From Flaviaesturariibacter aridisoli (lineage in GTDB: Bacteria; Bacteroidota; Bacteroidia; Chitinophagales; Chitinophagaceae): a DNA stretch of 64,000 nt. Numbering within the stretch: position 1 is the first letter of the stretch; each line of letters starts with the position of its first letter. This document shows, piece by piece, positions 32,822-41,813 of this stretch. The stretch lies in assembly GCF_004343705.1 (NCBI RefSeq), contig NZ_SKFH01000012.1, positions 1 through 64,000 of the forward strand. The letters run 5' to 3'. Position numbers and translations under genes: made by a program. The notes beneath the pieces are model-generated. The model saw nothing but the letters and a program-made list of their open reading frames with translations. It searched no databases and was not told where the DNA came from.

Positions 32822-33340
32822 TTACTTCTGCTTCTGCATCAAAAGGTCGCTGTACGACTCCGACATATAGTCGCTGTCCTGGATGCCGAAGAAAGCCGCG
32901 TATTCGCGGCATTGCTCCTGCAGCTTTTCGACGCCGATGGAGCCGTCGAGGTCGATGGCTTCCACTTCCACGAAGGTGCCGAGGCCGGCCACGCGGTCGA
33001 AGTGAAGCTTCACGTTGTCGACGAAGTAGATGCGGCGGCGCTTGTCAACCACCACCTTTACACCGAGGGCCGCCGTGAGCGCCGCTTTGAGGCGCGCGTC
33101 GGGCTCGTGGGTATACAGGATGACGTCACTCTGCTTGGCGCCGGCGGTATTGTGGCGCACGTAGTGGATGAGCGCGTTCTCGATGTTGCCCTCGCGCAGC
33201 TTCATCCGGCCATTGGGAACGTGGAAGTAAGTGTCGGTCTGGGCGTCTTCACCCACAAAGCGCGGGCTTCTGGACTGTAGTTTCGCTTCGAGTTCGTCGG
33301 GGTGGGCGCAGCGCGCTTTAAATTCAAAATTCAGGTGCAT
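32822..33340 (-). CDS. CYTH-domain protein (class IV adenylate cyclase-like)
   Basis: 172 residues from the ATG at 33340 (MHLNFEFKARCAHPDELEAK). The CYTH signature starts the protein as FEFKAR, where the usual ExExK has only one Glu kept (N-F-E-F-K). Later strands fit the triphosphate tunnel: QTDTYFHVPNGRMKLREGN, DVILYTHEP, VVVDKRRRIYFVDNVKLHFD and LGTFVEVEAID. CYTH proteins act on triphosphates (cyclase or tripolyphosphatase); which activity applies is not decided by the sequence. Divergent from the OmpA-type lipoprotein gene. Confidence 0.85.
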   Translation of the reverse strand: MHLNFEFKARCAHPDELEAKLQSRSPRFVGEDAQTDTYFHVPNGRMKLREGNIENALIHYVRHNTAGAKQSDVILYTHEPDARLKAALTAALGVKVVVDKRRRIYFVDNVKLHFDRVAGLGTFVEVEAIDLDGSIGVEKLQEQCREYAAFFGIQDSDYMSESYSDLLMQKQK

Positions 33341-33403
33341 GAATAAAAGGAAAGCCCGGGAGCGGGGCATTGTTTTTTTGTAGGTCAGGAAAACACAAAG
33401 ATC

Positions 33404-34276
33404 ATGAATAGCAAGCTTACCGCGATCGGCATAGCGGCCCTGGTTACGCTGGGGTCCTGCGTGTCGTCGCGCAAGTACAAGGACGCCCTGGCGCGCGAGC
33501 AAAGCCTTACCGAGTCGAATGCGCGCCTGACGTCGAACGTCAACGACCTCACGGCCCAGGTAACGGGTCTTACGGGCCAGCTGGCAACGGCCAATACGCG
33601 CATCACCGAGATCCAGAACGAGAACAGCCGCCTCATCGGGCAGGCAGATGCCGCCGGGCAGAATGCCGCCGAGCAGGGCCGCCGTGCCAACATGACGCAG
33701 CAGCAGCTCGCCGAGGAGCGTGCCCGCTTGCAGCGCATGCAACAGCTGCTCGACCAGCAGCGCCAGGCCGTGGAAAGGCTGCGCCAGAAGATGAGTAATG
33801 CGCTCGTTAACTTCAAGCCCGAAGAGCTGACGGTATCGGTGCGCAACGGCAAGGTATACGTGAGCCTACAGGAAAGCCTGCTCTTTCCTTCCGGCTCGGC
33901 CGAGGTGAATCCCCGCGGTAAGGAAGCCCTCGGCAAGCTCGCCCAGGCGCTCAACGTGAACCCCGACATTGCCGTGCTTATCGAAGGACATACCGACTCC
34001 ATTCCCATCCGCGGTCGCTACGAGGACAACTGGGCGCTCAGCACGGCCCGCGCCACGGCCATCGTGCGCGTACTCGCCGACACCTACAAGGTGCAGCCGA
34101 CGCGCCTCACCGCTTCGGGCCGCAGCTATTACGAGCCGGTGGAAAGTAACAGCACGCCCGAGGGCCGCGCCCGCAACCGCCGCACGGAGATCATCCTCGC
34201 CCCACGCCTCGACGAGCTGATGAAGCTGCTCGAAGCGCCGGTGCCGGCGGGGACCACGGGTGCCGGAGGGCAGTGA
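33404..34276 (+). CDS. OmpA-family lipoprotein with coiled coil
   Basis: 290 residues. Lipobox LGSC (Cys about 19), then a long coiled coil (about 30-135) rich in Gln/Asn/Arg, then the OmpA C-terminal peptidoglycan-binding domain (about 150-270) with LLFPSGSAEVNPRG, LIEGHTDSIP and ARATAIVRVLAD, and NRRTEIIL at the end. The typical Asp and Arg that contact peptidoglycan are present (HTDS, NRRTE). It should link the outer membrane to the cell wall. Confidence 0.92.
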   Translation: MNSKLTAIGIAALVTLGSCVSSRKYKDALAREQSLTESNARLTSNVNDLTAQVTGLTGQLATANTRITEIQNENSRLIGQADAAGQNAAEQGRRANMTQQQLAEERARLQRMQQLLDQQRQAVERLRQKMSNALVNFKPEELTVSVRNGKVYVSLQESLLFPSGSAEVNPRGKEALGKLAQALNVNPDIAVLIEGHTDSIPIRGRYEDNWALSTARATAIVRVLADTYKVQPTRLTASGRSYYEPVESNSTPEGRARNRRTEIILAPRLDELMKLLEAPVPAGTTGAGGQ

Positions 34277-34348
34277 AAAAAATAAGTTGTTGGAAAGAAC
34301 AGGAGCCTCGCAATGACGGGCATCCGCCCGCCGGATCCTATCTAAAAC

Positions 34349-34378
34349 AAAAGCCCCCGACACAAGTCGGGGGCTTTT
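34349..34378. terminator. Bidirectional terminator between OmpA and L,D-transpeptidase-like genes
   Basis: Stem AAAAGCCCCCGAC / GTCGGGGGCTTTT with a 4-nt loop, between convergent genes. Confidence 0.9.
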
Positions 34379-34387
34379 CTATAAAGC

Positions 34388-34415
34388 TTTACTCATTACT
34401 GATTACTCCTCTTAC
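34388..34415. repeat. Heptad microrepeat, ATTACTC type
   Basis: Four 7-bp units (TTTACTC, ATTACTG, ATTACTC, CTCTTAC) running into the stop codon of the downstream minus-strand gene. Confidence 0.6.
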
Positions 34416-35161
34416 CCGTTGATGATCTTGGAGCTCTCCAGGTACTTCTGGGTGGGATGGTACACGAAGAGAGCGGTGCCGTCTTTGATCAGGTTGATCA
34501 CCTTGGAGGCTTGTGCCTGCGGAACGGCGGGGCAGCCCCAGCTGCGGCCCATGTAGGCGGCGTCGGCGCGGCCCGAGCCAATGTACTCGGCGCCATGCAT
34601 CACTACGGCGCGGGCTTCGGCATTGCTGTTCCAGCCGTCTTCCAGGCCGCTGAGGCGCAGCGACAGGCCGTGCTTGCCGATGTAGGTGCCTTTCGTTACA
34701 TAAAAGCCGAGGCTGCTCTGCAGCGATTCGTTGTTGTTGGAAAACTTCTCGGCGTAGTTAAGACCCGAATTGCGGCCGTGGGCTACGTAGGTGTTGAAAA
34801 GCACCTCGCCGGTGGCCATATCCAGGATATACATGCGCTTCTGGGAAGAAGGCTGCGAAAAGTCGACGATCGTCAGCACCTGCTCATTGAGCGTGCCGTT
34901 GTTCACCAGCTGCTGGAAGCCTTTGTACGCGTATTGGAACGCCGACTCCGACAGACCCATGGCTTCGAGACCAAACTGGCGGTAGAGGCGCGCGCTGGCG
35001 GCGAGGCCGGCATCCACTACAGCCGCGCTCGAATCGGCCGGGAGGGCAGTCGAAATGGCTGCCGCTACCGTAGCGCCGTTGCGGTTACCAGCTTTCAGGA
35101 TCGGCAGGAGGCCCAGCGACACGGCGAGGCACAGGATGATGGGGAGGATGGTTTTTTTCAT
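34412..35161 (-). CDS. Murein L,D-transpeptidase-like catalytic domain protein (YkuD_2 type)
   Basis: 249 residues with an N-terminal signal or anchor (about 4-24). Conserved region: MYILDMATGEVLFNTYVAHG, YAEKFSNNNESLQSSLGFYV, HGAEYIG and the active-site Cys in GRSWGCPAVP (about 215). This fits the secreted YkuD_2 subgroup found in Bacteroidetes. It probably makes or trims 3-3 peptidoglycan cross-links. It lies next to an OmpA-type peptidoglycan-binding lipoprotein gene, convergent. A second, unrelated L,D-transpeptidase is at 51538. Confidence 0.88.
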   Translation of the reverse strand: MKKTILPIILCLAVSLGLLPILKAGNRNGATVAAAISTALPADSSAAVVDAGLAASARLYRQFGLEAMGLSESAFQYAYKGFQQLVNNGTLNEQVLTIVDFSQPSSQKRMYILDMATGEVLFNTYVAHGRNSGLNYAEKFSNNNESLQSSLGFYVTKGTYIGKHGLSLRLSGLEDGWNSNAEARAVVMHGAEYIGSGRADAAYMGRSWGCPAVPQAQASKVINLIKDGTALFVYHPTQKYLESSKIING

Positions 35162-35337
35162 GGGTTTTCCAGGACGGGTTTTTCGTGGTTAGGAACGTTG
35201 GGACAGCAAATATAGTATGCCCGGGTGGCTTGCGGAAACAATCCGGGAGGATTAGCTGGGACTTAACATCCAAGTTAAAGTGCTGAAAAACAATCGTTCC
35301 TGTTCCAAAAATGGCATGCCCGGCCGTAGCAAATTTT

Positions 35338-36384
35338 TTATCGGATTGCCCGCATTTCGCGGCGCTTGAGCAGAAATTCGTTGCCGTAGATCCTCAACAA
35401 TACAATGAACATACTGATGAGCAGGGGGCCAAATATGAGGCCAATAAACCCGAACAGGGACACCCCCACGATGACCCCGAAGATGGTGATCAACGGGTGG
35501 ATATCGCCCAGCTTCTTGTTCAGGAACAGGCGCACCACGTTGTCCACCAGCCCGATGAACAGCAGGCCCCACACCGCCATGGCGATCCCCTTGCCGGTGT
35601 CGCCCTTGGCAAACAGCATCACCGCCAGCGGCACATAAACCACGGCCGAGCCCACTACGGGCAGCATCGCCGTGATGCAGGTGGCGGCAAACCAGAGCCA
35701 GGGCTCATCGATGCCGATGATGAGGTAGCCCACCAGGCCTACCAGGCCCTGGATAAAAGCAATGAGCGGGATCCCGATGGTATTGGCCACCACCATCGTG
35801 CGCAGCTCCTTGCCCAGCAGCTCCACGTTGCCGTCTTTGAGCGGGATGTATTCATAAAGCGATTCCTCCATCTGCCGCCCGTAGAGGAGCATATAATAGA
35901 GAATAAAGTAGAGGGTGGACGTAAGCGCCAGCGTGTCGGCGGTGATGCCGAGGAGCTTGGGGAGGAGGCGCGTCAGCCAGGGGCCGATCTGGTTGATGGC
36001 GTCGGATTTGACGAGGTCGTAGCCGATCTGCTTGCTGATCCGCGCCGCGGTGACCTTCAGGGTGGCCATGAGCTCGGAGCTGTGCGTAACTAGGTACGAA
36101 ACCTTGGCGTAAAGAATGTTGCCGAGAATGCCGATAGGCACCAGGATCACGAAAAACGAAAGCAGCATCAGCACCCAGGCCGCCCGTGCGGGCTTCCAGC
36201 CCCGCTTTTCCACCAGGAAAAACATCCGGCCCCGCATCAGCACATAAAACGTAATAGCCCCCAGCAGGGCCGGGAAAAAGAACCAGAGCTCGCGCGCCAG
36301 CACGATCCCGAGAAACAGGATGAGCAGGATAAAGGCGATCTGCCGGATGAGATTGGTGTCGAGCGGTGCGTTTGGGGTGGTCAT
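35338..36384 (-). CDS. AI-2E family transporter
   Basis: 348 residues with about eight membrane segments: two or three at the N-terminus (IAFILLILFLGIVLARELWF), a long mid-loop (about 85-150), then a cluster ending in LFGFIGLIFGPLLISMFIVL. The family's FGFIGLIFGP-type motif near the C-terminus is clear. Members export small molecules or ions (AI-2 in TqsA, Na/H exchange in others); the substrate here is open. Confidence 0.92.
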   Translation of the reverse strand: MTTPNAPLDTNLIRQIAFILLILFLGIVLARELWFFFPALLGAITFYVLMRGRMFFLVEKRGWKPARAAWVLMLLSFFVILVPIGILGNILYAKVSYLVTHSSELMATLKVTAARISKQIGYDLVKSDAINQIGPWLTRLLPKLLGITADTLALTSTLYFILYYMLLYGRQMEESLYEYIPLKDGNVELLGKELRTMVVANTIGIPLIAFIQGLVGLVGYLIIGIDEPWLWFAATCITAMLPVVGSAVVYVPLAVMLFAKGDTGKGIAMAVWGLLFIGLVDNVVRLFLNKKLGDIHPLITIFGVIVGVSLFGFIGLIFGPLLISMFIVLLRIYGNEFLLKRREMRAIR

Positions 36385-36444
36385 GGTCCCGGCACGTATA
36401 AAAATCTAATGCCGGGGTAGAGAACGAACGCAGGCGCCGCAAGC

Positions 36445-36531
36445 GGCACACGCAGATTGGTTACGATTTATTATGATTTGCTGACGCACACTATTTATAT
36501 CTGCGCCAGTCTTAATCATCATAAAAATCCG
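36445..36531. repeat. Imperfect inverted AT-rich microrepeat between AI-2E and MATE genes
   Basis: Left CGCAGATTGGTTACGATT..., right ...CATAAAAATCCGCG; the right part reversed matches the left in parts (GCnGATT, TATGAT). Resembles heptad-type intergenic repeats but is degraded. No terminator hairpin between the arms. Confidence 0.4.
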
Positions 36532-36559
36532 CGTTCTTTTTCTCCCGTCGCTTGGGGGG

Positions 36560-37984
36560 CTAGACCACAACCTGCTTCCACTTCCCCTTCTTAAAAAAAT
36601 AAAAGCTCGCCAGCGTGATCAGGGTTTCCGACACCGGTATCGCTACGAACACACCGGTGGGACCCAGGTCGAAGCCCTTAGCCAGCAGCCAGGCCAGCGG
36701 GATCTGGAAGAGCCAGAAGCCGAACACGTTGATCCAGGTGGGCGTGCGGGTGTCGCCGGCGCCGTTGAGCGCGTTGGTGAACACCATCCCGGCACCGTAG
36801 AAGAGGTAGGCCGCGCTCACGATCCGCAGGGCTCGCACACCCACTTCGATCACGGCAGGGTCCTGCGCGAAAAAGCCGATGAGCGGGCGGGCGGCCAGCT
36901 CGAAGAGCAGCGTCACGCCGAGCATGAACACGGCGTTGTATTGCACCGTCTTCCATACCGCCGCCTCGGCGCGGGCCGGGTTTTGGGCGCCCAGGTTCTG
37001 GCCCACGAGCGTCGCCGCAGCATTGGAGATGCCCCAGGCCGGCAGGATGAAAAACACCAGCAGCCGGATGGCCGTCATATACCCCGCCGAGGCGGTGCTG
37101 CCGCCGGTTTCGGCCACGAGGCGCGCCAGGAAGATCCAGCTGCAGGAGCCGATCAGGAACTGCAGCGCCGCCGGCCAGGCCACCGAAAGGAGGTTGCGGA
37201 TCAGACTCCATTCGGCTACCACCGCCGCTTTGCTGAGGCGGATCACACCCTTGCCGCGAAAGAGGTGCGCCAGCTGGTACAACACCCCGATGGAGCGCCC
37301 GATGGTCGTCGCCAGCGCCGCCCCGAAGAGGCCCTGCGCCGGGATCGGTCCCCAGCCGAGGATGAGGATGGGGCAGAGAATGATGTTGCAGACGTTGGCC
37401 AGCGTGAGGCTTTTCATCGCCAGCGAGGCGTCGCCGGCGCCGCGGAAGATGCCGTTGATGAGAAACAGCAGGATGATGGCCGTGCTGCTCGCCATCATGG
37501 TGCGGGTGTAAGCCGTGCCCATAGCGATGGTTTCGGGCTCGGCCTTCAGCAGGTGCAGGATGTCGGGGGCGAAGATGATCCCGGTGATGCTCATCACCAG
37601 GCTCAGGAGGAGGCCTGCCAGGATGGCCTGCATGGCGGTGTTGGCGGCGGCCTTCGGGTTTTTTTCACCCACGCGGCGCGCCACCAGCGCGGTGGCCGCC
37701 ATAGAGCCGCCCATGCCCAGCGAATACACCAGCGTGAGCACCGACTCGGTAAGACCCACGGTGCTCACGGCATGCTTGCCAAGCTTGCTGACAAAGAACA
37801 GGTCCACGAGGGCGAAGATGCTTTCCATGATCATCTCGATGATCATCGGGATGGCCAGCAGCACCACGGCGCGGCGCAGGCTGCCTTGCGTAAAATCCTG
37901 CTGCTCGCCTTTAAGCACGGCGCGGCGGATGATGGTAAATGTGGAGGCGCGGGAAGTATCGGGAGGAGCCATTTGCGTCGTCAT
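36560..37984 (-). CDS. MATE-family efflux transporter
   Basis: 474 residues with twelve predicted membrane segments in two six-helix halves (first half begins VVLLAIPMIIEMIMESIFAL, second near VAWPAALQFLIGSCSWIFLA). Typical motifs: GLTESVLTLVYSLGMGGSMA, INGIFRGAGDASLAM and GAGMVFTNALNGAGDTRTPT. It should expel cationic drugs or metabolites using a Na or H gradient. The start is the ATG at 37984; no regulator gene is adjacent. Confidence 0.94.
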   Translation of the reverse strand: MTTQMAPPDTSRASTFTIIRRAVLKGEQQDFTQGSLRRAVVLLAIPMIIEMIMESIFALVDLFFVSKLGKHAVSTVGLTESVLTLVYSLGMGGSMAATALVARRVGEKNPKAAANTAMQAILAGLLLSLVMSITGIIFAPDILHLLKAEPETIAMGTAYTRTMMASSTAIILLFLINGIFRGAGDASLAMKSLTLANVCNIILCPILILGWGPIPAQGLFGAALATTIGRSIGVLYQLAHLFRGKGVIRLSKAAVVAEWSLIRNLLSVAWPAALQFLIGSCSWIFLARLVAETGGSTASAGYMTAIRLLVFFILPAWGISNAAATLVGQNLGAQNPARAEAAVWKTVQYNAVFMLGVTLLFELAARPLIGFFAQDPAVIEVGVRALRIVSAAYLFYGAGMVFTNALNGAGDTRTPTWINVFGFWLFQIPLAWLLAKGFDLGPTGVFVAIPVSETLITLASFYFFKKGKWKQVVV

Positions 37985-38277
37985 GACAGCGAAGTTTTAA
38001 GGTAGGTAAATGCGGCAGCCGCGGCGGTGCCGGTGGGGGAGAACGATCGGTAGACGTAGGCGCGTTGCGCCATCCGGCGCCTAAGGCTTTGGCCGGCGGC
38101 GCCCTGCATTAAAACTTCATAGACGATGATTGTAACGGAACCAAAACTAGGCGTTCTGGCGGGAGCGGCAAAGCGCGGCCGCGGGATCGCTGCCCCCAAG
38201 GAGGAAAGCGGGCGTTGAAGCGGGAAGACCGCCAGCGCCTTTGCGTCTTTGCGTGAAACCCTCGCGTGCGAAGGCCC
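37985..38277. other. Intergenic region with 10-bp inverted repeat and CTTTGCG repeat
   Basis: GAAGTTTTAA (37991-38000) and TTAAAACTTC (38109-38118) form a perfect inverted pair around 108 bp. At about 38230-38255 a GCCTTTGCGTCTTTGCGTG microrepeat occurs, of the type common between genes in this phylum. No gene seen. Confidence 0.45.
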
Positions 38278-38949
38278 CTACCGCGCCAGCACCTCCAGGT
38301 ACTGGTCAATAAACCGCGCCTTTTCCTTCCGCTTGTATTGCATGATAAAGCGCGGGTGCGGCACGGGCACCAGCTGTTCGAACCAGCCGAAGCGCGCATT
38401 GAGCTTTTGCAGGTATTTGAAATTCTTTTCCCCGCCAATGACGGCGCAGACGGTGCGGTCTACCGGGAGGCGCAGCTGTTCTTCGATGCTCCCGATGATA
38501 AAAGGCTCCACGGCGGCCAGCAGGTCTTTGTCGTCGTAGTAGTTGATGTTCTTGCCCCCCTGCACGAAGCCCAACGGGCATACCGACCCGATAAAGTGGC
38601 GGCCGTAAAAGGCTTCCGGTCCGCCATAGGCGGCGATCATTTCATAAATGAATTCCGCCGAAAGCTCCGACTGCATTTTGAAAGGATGGGCGATGCCGAG
38701 CGCGTCGGTGAGCTGCCGCGCGGCGGTGAAGTTGACGCCCGTCACGCCCGCGCCGAAGCGGCCGGGATTGATGCCCAGCAGCAGGCGCCGCTCGTGGCGG
38801 TCGTTGTAGTATTTGTCGAGAAAGGCCTTCACCACGTTGCGCACCTCGGGCCGCTCCTGCGGAAAGAGCCACGCCACCCCGTTCGGCAACGCCCGCGGCG
38901 GATCGAAGTGGGTGTAAAAATGATACAGGTGTTGGGCCCAGGTCTTCAT
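38278..38949 (-). CDS. Uracil-DNA glycosylase-like protein (SMUG2 / DUF4918 type)
   Basis: 223 residues. Motif 1 is LLLGINPGRFGAGVTG (about 57-72), the GINPG form typical of SMUG-like enzymes. The C-terminal catalytic loop is VPVPHPRFIMQY (about 196-207), with His in the expected place. GSVCPLGFVQGGKNINYYDD in the middle also matches the group. It likely excises uracil or related damaged bases in base-excision repair. A -7 box TACTTTTA lies 5 nt before the ATG. Confidence 0.85.
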   Translation of the reverse strand: MKTWAQHLYHFYTHFDPPRALPNGVAWLFPQERPEVRNVVKAFLDKYYNDRHERRLLLGINPGRFGAGVTGVNFTAARQLTDALGIAHPFKMQSELSAEFIYEMIAAYGGPEAFYGRHFIGSVCPLGFVQGGKNINYYDDKDLLAAVEPFIIGSIEEQLRLPVDRTVCAVIGGEKNFKYLQKLNARFGWFEQLVPVPHPRFIMQYKRKEKARFIDQYLEVLAR

Positions 38950-38954
38950 CGCCG

Positions 38955-38962
38955 TAAAAGTA
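38955..38962 (-). promoter_or_regulatory. -7 element of the SMUG2-like gene (TACTTTTA)
   Basis: Seven of eight bases match TAnnTTTG; 5 nt from the start codon. Confidence 0.5.
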
Positions 38963-38976
38963 CCATCGGGAGGAAG

Positions 38977-39004
38977 TTTGTAGTTTGGGGTTTGTAGTTT
39001 GTAG
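38977..39004. repeat. Heptad microrepeat, TTTGTAG type
   Basis: Four 7-bp units: TTTGTAG, TTTGGGG, TTTGTAG, TTTGTAG. Further right (39095-39125) a second microrepeat of GTCGTTGCGC type ends near the permease stop codon region. Confidence 0.65.
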
Positions 39005-39149
39005 TTGGCTTCGAGCCGGCTCCCCAGATCTGGTATGTACCCAACCGGTGCAGCAAAAGGCGGTTTCCTGATTGGAAAAGTACCCAGCTGACGTTGCGTC
39101 GTTGCGCCGTAGTGTCGTTGCGCACAAGGCCGCTTGCGGCCGCCGATCG

Positions 39150-40532
39150 TTACTCGTCGGGTTCAGAATGCCCCAGGCTTTCCACCTGCTTCCGGAGCTG
39201 CTCCCGGGCTGCGTGCTTTTTTCCTATTGTATGCTTCACCACCTGGTACATTACCTCCGCCGATGCGAGGGCGATGAAGGCAAAGAGCAGCGGCTTCAGC
39301 GAGCCGCCCTCGTCGCGGAAGGCGGCCGTGAGCGCTACGGCATATACGGTAAAGGGCAGCAGCGCCATGGCGATCAGCCCCGCCCCCCGGAGCGGGATGC
39401 GGAAGGGGCGCGGCAGGTGAGGCATCTTTACCCGGAAGTAAATGAGCGTCACGTATTCGAGCAGCAGGGCCGCGCCATAGAGGGTGATGTCGATCACGAT
39501 CAGCTCGCCGAAATCCCAGAAGATCATCCCGCTCACCACCAGCGAGCAGCACAGCACCGACAACCAGGGCGACTCCCAGCGCGGGTGCAGCTCGTGCAGC
39601 TTTGCGGGCAGCAGGCCATCGGCCGCCATGGCCTTCGGGATGCGCGACACCGACAGCAGCACCGCCGAATACAGGCCCATCGTGGAGGCGAGGCCGCCGG
39701 CGGCGATGAGGTTGCCGAGCCAACGCCCGCCCACCAGCTCGCCGAGTGCGGGAAAGCCCTTCGCCTCGAGTTCCGCGCCGTTCATGCCGGCGTTGAGCGC
39801 AATGAGCACCGCGATGGCGTAGATGGCCACCACGGCCACGAAGGCGATGGCGATGGACACGAGGTAGGCCTTCACGGGGCGCCGCACTTCGTCGGCATAG
39901 GTGGTCACATTGTCCCAGCCGATGAAGTTCCACATGATGGTATAGAGGCCGAGGCCCAGCGCGGTGAAAGGCGTATGTCGCAGCGTTGGCTCCGGCACGT
40001 GCAGGTGGCCGCCGCTGCGGTAGAGGGCGTAGCCGAACAGCACGAAGAAGGTGGCCAGCACGGCGCCGCTGAGAAAGATCGAGAAGCGCCCCACGGGCAC
40101 GATGCCGCGGATGTTGATGGCTGCCGACAGCCAGATGATGGCGAGGCAGATGGGGATCTTGTAGTGGTCGATGTCGGGGAAAAACCAGCCGAGGTAAAAC
40201 ACGAACAGCACGGGGTAGATGGCGAGGTCGGCGAAGGTGTAGAGCCAGCTCCACCAGCCCTCGTAAAAGCCGAAGCGCAGGCCGAGGGCGCGCTTCACCC
40301 ATTGGTAATAGCCGCCGTTCTCGGGAAAGAGGCTGTTCAGCTCCAGCACCGTCAGGATCGTCGGCACGTCCCAAAGGATCGGCGTGATAAGCAGCAGCAG
40401 GAGCGCCGCGCCCTCGCCCGCCTGCCCCAGCAGCGGCTCCAGGCCATAGGGCCCGCCCGATACCGTCAGGAAGATCACGGCGGCAAGCTGCAGGGGTTTG
40501 AGTTTGTGTCGGGTGGCAACGGTTTGGGACAT
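39150..40532 (-). CDS. APC-superfamily amino acid/polyamine permease
   Basis: 460 residues from the ATG at 40532 (MSQTVATRHKLKPLQLAAVI). A TTG three codons upstream lies inside the promoter box. About twelve membrane segments. TM1 carries the unwound motif TVSGGPYGLEPLLG (the GGPYG form of the APC GSGI loop). TM6 region: YTIMWNFIGWDNVTTYADEV. The protein ends in a basic soluble tail (KKHAAREQLRKQ). It imports an amino acid or amine, identity unknown. Confidence 0.92.
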   Translation of the reverse strand: MSQTVATRHKLKPLQLAAVIFLTVSGGPYGLEPLLGQAGEGAALLLLLITPILWDVPTILTVLELNSLFPENGGYYQWVKRALGLRFGFYEGWWSWLYTFADLAIYPVLFVFYLGWFFPDIDHYKIPICLAIIWLSAAINIRGIVPVGRFSIFLSGAVLATFFVLFGYALYRSGGHLHVPEPTLRHTPFTALGLGLYTIMWNFIGWDNVTTYADEVRRPVKAYLVSIAIAFVAVVAIYAIAVLIALNAGMNGAELEAKGFPALGELVGGRWLGNLIAAGGLASTMGLYSAVLLSVSRIPKAMAADGLLPAKLHELHPRWESPWLSVLCCSLVVSGMIFWDFGELIVIDITLYGAALLLEYVTLIYFRVKMPHLPRPFRIPLRGAGLIAMALLPFTVYAVALTAAFRDEGGSLKPLLFAFIALASAEVMYQVVKHTIGKKHAAREQLRKQVESLGHSEPDE

Positions 40533-40539
40533 GGCGGTC

Positions 40540-40547
40540 AAATGTAA
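40540..40547 (-). promoter_or_regulatory. -7 element of the APC permease gene (TACATTTG)
   Basis: Exact TAnnTTTG on the minus strand; 7 nt before the ATG at 40532. Confidence 0.6.
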
Positions 40548-40589
40548 AGATCCGGCACCTCCGCCTGGCTATGGCCTGCAGCGGCAATG

Positions 40590-40744
40590 GATCCCGTTCG
40601 CTTGCGAACGGGATGACGCTTGGGGTGTCTGAAGAAAAAGTGGGGCCCCGCGAGCGCATTGCCCTGAAGTGGGATGTGCTGCCTGCGGGGCCCTTTATTT
40701 TCCCTTCTCACTTGCTCGTCATTCCGTTCGCTTGCGAACGGGAT
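40590..40744. repeat. Inverted pair of CGTTCGC-type hairpins around a nested inverted repeat
   Basis: Outer hairpins ATCCCGTTCGCTTGCGAACG (about 40590-40613) and CCGTTCGCTTGCGAACGG (about 40724-40741), with flanks GGATGACG and CGTCATTCC making the two copies mutually inverted. Inside, GGGGCCCCGC (about 40642) pairs with GCGGGGCCC (about 40685). The whole region can fold as a branched structure. Confidence 0.65.
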
Positions 40745-40804
40745 CTCAAGCGCGTATGCGCATTGTGTATGCCCGAGACATGCGCGTTGCCTGCAGTGTG
40801 CTCC

Positions 40805-41644
40805 TCAGAAATCTTTCGGGTTCTTCCGCGTCCACCGCCACTCCTTCTCTCTGACCTTCCCTTCCACCCGTATTTCCGTTTCATCCGGCAGTTGCGGGAA
40901 AAGATCGAGGCCGGTGACACTTTCCACCGAGTCGATGGGGACGGCGAAGCTTTTGAGCGTAGCCGCGGAGGGTTCGTTGCGGAGCAGGAAGGCGATGCCT
41001 TCGGTGCCGTTGTGGCCGTAGCGGAGTACGGCTTTGTAGTAATACCGGGGCACGGCCACGTGGTGCGGACCGATCACGGGGAGGCCGGGCTCCAGCACCG
41101 GGCCGCTCACGATGTAGATGCTGTCGTAGGCGGTGGCCCAAAAGCGCACGAGCTCTTCGAGGCGGCGCCATACGCCGCGGTTAAAGGCCGGCACCTGCGG
41201 GCTCATGTTGCTGTAATAAAACGACTGGCTCATCGAGCGGCGGCTGTAGGAAAGGTCTTCGGCGGAGGCGAGGTGGCCACGGTCGTAGCCCGAGCCTTCG
41301 TAGTCGCTGTTGTCGGCGGTGCCGCCGGGCACGGCGGGGTCGGGGCGGAAGTTGTTGGTCCGTGGCTCATGGGCGGCCGCCACCTCCTGCGCCGTGAGCA
41401 GGTAGGCCACCCAGGCGGCCTGGCGGGCGTCGCTGCGGTAGCCGAGGGCGTAGCCCTCGTGCGGCACGGGCGTATCGCTGTTGCGCCGGGCCGGGATCTC
41501 CAGCCCCGTAACGGCCACCGGCGGCGGACCGCTGCGCTGCTGCCGCTGCCGGCACACAAAGAGCACGGCCACCAGCACGAGCACGAGCAGGATCATCAGC
41601 AGGAGCAAGCCGTTGACGGAGCGGGCGGGAGCGGGTCGGGACAT
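40805..41644 (-). CDS. DNA/RNA non-specific endonuclease, membrane-anchored
   Basis: 279 residues. N-terminal membrane anchor (about 11-32, LLLLMILLVLVLVAVLFVC), then the NUC1/EndoA catalytic domain: GSGYDRGHLASAEDLSYS holds the DRGH active-site His, and FYYSNMSPQVPAFNRGVW the metal-binding Asn. Later strands (YIVSGPVLEP) fit the family. It should be tethered outside the inner membrane and degrade nucleic acids, for nutrition or defence. Key residues intact. Confidence 0.92.
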   Translation of the reverse strand: MSRPAPARSVNGLLLLMILLVLVLVAVLFVCRQRQQRSGPPPVAVTGLEIPARRNSDTPVPHEGYALGYRSDARQAAWVAYLLTAQEVAAAHEPRTNNFRPDPAVPGGTADNSDYEGSGYDRGHLASAEDLSYSRRSMSQSFYYSNMSPQVPAFNRGVWRRLEELVRFWATAYDSIYIVSGPVLEPGLPVIGPHHVAVPRYYYKAVLRYGHNGTEGIAFLLRNEPSAATLKSFAVPIDSVESVTGLDLFPQLPDETEIRVEGKVREKEWRWTRKNPKDF

Positions 41645-41813
41645 GGCGAAAGGGGTTCTGCGTATAAAAGTAAGATTCTGCCCGTCTGCGTGCGGCGGTA
41701 TCGGATTAAGCCGTAAATTACGAGTACCGCCCGGGGAGAAAACGATGGCGCAACAGGTTGGCGGCCCCTTTCGGCATAGTAGATTTTATCACACGCACTA
41801 TAAAACGCACACT

